Shown piece by piece: positions 19,741 through 21,506 of a stretch of 21,506 nucleotides of DNA. The notes beneath the pieces are model-generated. The model was not told where the DNA came from and searched no databases. It saw nothing but the letters and a program-made list of their open reading frames with translations. Both the position numbers and the translations under genes were made by a program. This DNA comes from an uncultured Christensenellaceae bacterium (GTDB lineage Bacteria > Bacillota > Clostridia > Christensenellales > CAG-314): assembly GCA_910586625.1 (NCBI GenBank), contig CAJUIZ010000011.1, positions 1-21,506 on the forward strand. Direction: 5' to 3'. Positions within the stretch are counted from its first letter, which is position 1, and every line of letters starts with the position of its first letter.

Positions 19741-20331
19741 TCACGCGCCGACTATAACTTCGGCGTACCGCAATACTTTGTCGCCTAACTCGTAGCCGTT
19801 TTTGTACACTTCTACAACCAAGTCCTTTTTGTCTTCGCCGTAGTCCATCTTAGACAATGCGTTCATTTTAAGCGGATCGAAGGGCTGACCTACTACGTCC
19901 ATAGCCGAAACTCCGAAATCCGTCAGGATTTGCTTGAATTGAGTTTCTATCATTTGAAACGCTTTAAGATTATCGCCGTCCAAATGCTTTGCGGCAAGCT
20001 CGAAGTTATCGCATATGTCTATAAGCTTGGTTACGACTGCCGCTACGCCGTCGCTCTTGGCCTGTTCGGCGTTAAACTTCATACGGCGTTTGTAGCTTTC
20101 GAAATCGCTTTTCATTGCGACAAGCTGATTGAGATAGGAATCGGACTTATCCGCCGAGCTTTGCAAGCGGTTGCAGGTTTTTTGCAGCTTTTTATTTTCT
20201 TCCGTAAGCCTTTCGTTTTCGGCAATCAGCTTTTCGTTTTCTTCCGTTAACGCCTGCTCCAATTCCGTCTGCTTTACCGTTTCGGCACTTTCCGTAGCCT
20301 GATTTGTTTCCTTGTTTACTTCCTTTTTCAT
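19741..20331 (-). CDS. grpE: Nucleotide exchange factor GrpE
   Basis: 196 aa from ATG 20331, directly after the hrcA stop (TAG-ATG, no gap); its ribosome site GGAG is inside the hrcA 3' end, so the two are translationally coupled. GrpE releases ADP from DnaK. A long N-terminal coiled coil (about 20-65, repeated EENEKLIAENERLTEENKKL) is followed by SDFESYKRRMKFNAEQAK, the helical dimer part (KLIDICDNFELAAKHL) and the C-terminal beta wing with GVSAMDVVGQPFDPLKMNAL and VVEVYKNGYELGDKVLRYAE. Length is normal. Confidence 0.96.
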   Translation of the reverse strand: MKKEVNKETNQATESAETVKQTELEQALTEENEKLIAENERLTEENKKLQKTCNRLQSSADKSDSYLNQLVAMKSDFESYKRRMKFNAEQAKSDGVAAVVTKLIDICDNFELAAKHLDGDNLKAFQMIETQFKQILTDFGVSAMDVVGQPFDPLKMNALSKMDYGEDKKDLVVEVYKNGYELGDKVLRYAEVIVGA

Positions 20332-21360
20332 CTAATCTCCTTGTCTGCCTATAAGGTCGATAATTATTTCGCTTATCTTATCCAAAACGGACAGAACTTT
20401 TTTGTAGTTCATTCGCACAGGACCTATAACGCCTATGGAACCGCTGACGTTTTCGCCCAAGTTGACGCGCGTAGACACGACAGAACAGCCTTCCGGAGCG
20501 TTATCCGGCGATCCGATTTTTATCGTTACGCTGCCTTCTTCGCCGCCGTCGTAAGTAAACATTTCGGCGATTTTGTCTTTGTTTTCCACCGCAGCGAGAA
20601 ATTGCCGAGCCGAAGCGGCGTTAGCGTATTCGCTGTGCTGCAAAATGTTGCTTTCGCCGTAGGTTTCCACGTCCATACCGTTCATAAGAGACTGCTTTTT
20701 CAATACGTCGATAATCTTTTTGAACAGCGCGTTAAACTGCGAGAACTCGTCGTTTACCAACGCGAAAGGATAGTTGAAGTTCATAAATTCCGAAACGTGC
20801 TTACCTATGAAAAGCTTGTTAAGCCAACGCTCTGCCTGCGCCATCATATGCGGAGTAAAATCGTCGGGAATGTCCAACATACCGTCCTTCAAAACGCGCG
20901 AATCGGTGACGATTACCACAAGCATTTTTCCGTTGGACAAATCCAACAGCTTGATTGCCGTAATGGTATCGGACATATCTTCCTTGACAACCACCGCCGT
21001 GTAGTTGGTTATGTCCGAAAGAATACGCGTAACTTCCGTCATCACGTCTTCTATACCAGCGATTTTGCGGCTGAAATGCTTTTCAATACGCTCCGCTTCG
21101 GCGGGCGTAAGATTACTGTCGTACGCCAATTCGTTGACGTAAAAACGAAACGCCTTTTCCGACGGAATACGTCCTGCCGACACGTGCGGCTGAAACAAGT
21201 AGCCCATACTTTCCAACGCAGACAATTCGTTGCGGATAGTTGCGGAAGAACATTCTGTAAGGTACTCTTCCTGAATTTCCTTACTGGAAATGGGCGACGC
21301 CCTATCGATATAACCGTCCACTACCGCGCACAGTATTTTTTTCTTTCTGTCGGATAACAT
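20332..21360 (-). CDS. hrcA: Heat-inducible transcription repressor HrcA
   Basis: 342 aa from ATG 21360 (MLSDRKKKILCAVVDGYI), with AGGA nine bases upstream. The frame is open to 21405, but that start falls inside the CIRCE operator, so it is not used. HrcA is the repressor that binds CIRCE and is kept active by GroEL. N-terminal winged helix (about 1-70) with PISSKEIQEEYLTECSSATIRNE and GYLFQPHVSAGRIPSEKAFRFYV, then the dimerisation domain; the C-terminal part includes GSIGVIGPVRMNYKKVLSVL, the usual HrcA ending. First gene of the operon and presumably autoregulated. Confidence 0.96.
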   Translation of the reverse strand: MLSDRKKKILCAVVDGYIDRASPISSKEIQEEYLTECSSATIRNELSALESMGYLFQPHVSAGRIPSEKAFRFYVNELAYDSNLTPAEAERIEKHFSRKIAGIEDVMTEVTRILSDITNYTAVVVKEDMSDTITAIKLLDLSNGKMLVVIVTDSRVLKDGMLDIPDDFTPHMMAQAERWLNKLFIGKHVSEFMNFNYPFALVNDEFSQFNALFKKIIDVLKKQSLMNGMDVETYGESNILQHSEYANAASARQFLAAVENKDKIAEMFTYDGGEEGSVTIKIGSPDNAPEGCSVVSTRVNLGENVSGSIGVIGPVRMNYKKVLSVLDKISEIIIDLIGRQGD

Positions 21361-21394
21361 TGTCGCGCTTCCTGTCACATTTTTTGGCCGAGTG

Positions 21395-21421
21395 TTAGCA
21401 CTCAAATTAAGTGATTGCTAA
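21395..21421. promoter_or_regulatory. CIRCE operator
   Basis: TTAGCACTC (21395-21403), nine bases, GATTGCTAA (21413-21421): the CIRCE inverted repeat with a single mismatch (consensus right arm GAGTGCTAA). It lies between the promoter and the hrcA start, where HrcA binding blocks transcription of the heat-shock operon. Confidence 0.95.
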
Positions 21422-21432
21422 CAACTGATACC

Positions 21433-21461
21433 AATATATCACTATATGAACCAAATGTCAA
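21433..21461 (-). promoter_or_regulatory. hrcA operon promoter
   Basis: On the - strand TTGACA (21461-21456), a 17-base spacer and TATATT (21438-21433), with TG one base before the -10. The expected start is near 21426, so CIRCE begins within the first few bases of the message. Confidence 0.85.
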
Positions 21462-21506
21462 TAAAATATTCGCCACATCTTCCTTTTTTTTCTCCACACC
21501 CACCAC

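Noticed and set aside
20341..21357. 338-aa + strand frame opposite hrcA
   Set aside because: Mirror frame of hrcA; composition rich in His, Arg and Phe, typical of antisense translation.
21361..21405. Longer hrcA start at 21405
   Set aside because: It lies inside the CIRCE operator; ATG 21360 has a ribosome site and begins the usual HrcA N-terminus.
1..21506. tRNA or rRNA genes, including one as integration target
   Set aside because: No cloverleaf, CCA end or conserved rRNA stretch was seen on either strand; the element's target is a protein gene.

Overview
The window looks like a chromosomal segment of a Bacillota (Clostridia-like) bacterium that carries a compact integrated element in its left quarter. 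Evidence for the host: the heat-shock cluster hrcA-grpE-dnaK-dnaJ under a CIRCE operator; a DnaK of the short Gram-positive type; downstream prmA, mtaB, a HIT protein and rpsU in the order usual for Clostridia; CwlD-type amidase, RecX and DUF378 genes; and AGGAGG-type ribosome sites with TTGACA/TATAAT-type promoters. A more exact taxon cannot be read from the sequence alone.

Region 1 (1-6610): a membrane-protein gene resembling DUF3592 is split into an N-terminal half (129-395) and a C-terminal half (6257-6496). Between the halves lies about 5.9 kb of foreign DNA, bounded on both sides by the 9-bp repeat ACGGTATAG (388-396 and 6249-6257). Inside are, in order: an AT-rich tract with a motif repeated about every 20 bp (527-776); a leftward ribbon-helix-helix regulator gene; a divergent promoter region; a rightward run of about twelve small genes of unknown function; an FtsK/SpoIIIE-type DNA motor; and a small serine recombinase whose reading frame runs through the right boundary into the host half-gene. 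At least 28 copies of GAACAG, all on the + strand, in all three reading frames and between genes, fill 1573-4685 and stop just before the motor gene. I read this as a small integrative element with an attachment site inside its own recombinase gene. No relaxase, replication initiator or capsid gene was recognised.

Region 2 (6610-9880): small membrane proteins, a YbaK/ProX-type aminoacyl-tRNA deacylase and a CwlD-like cell-wall amidase, all leftward. Two long intergenic stretches follow. The first (7935-8424) holds hairpins and a degenerate repeat. The second (9388-9876) holds three near-perfect DnaA boxes next to an AT-rich tract with nested inverted repeats, and a second copy of the degenerate repeat.

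Region 3 (9877-11230): one rightward gene for a probable double ferritin-like diiron protein, followed by stacked hairpins and terminators.

Region 4 (11232-21506): leftward housekeeping genes. From the right end, hrcA-grpE-dnaK-dnaJ form the heat-shock operon. After a structured 464-bp gap come padR and then prmA-mtaB-hit, with mtaB and hit joined to their upstream neighbours by ATGA overlaps. rpsU has its own promoter and terminator. A conserved-looking 126-aa protein, recX (apparently leaderless) and a DUF378 membrane protein follow.
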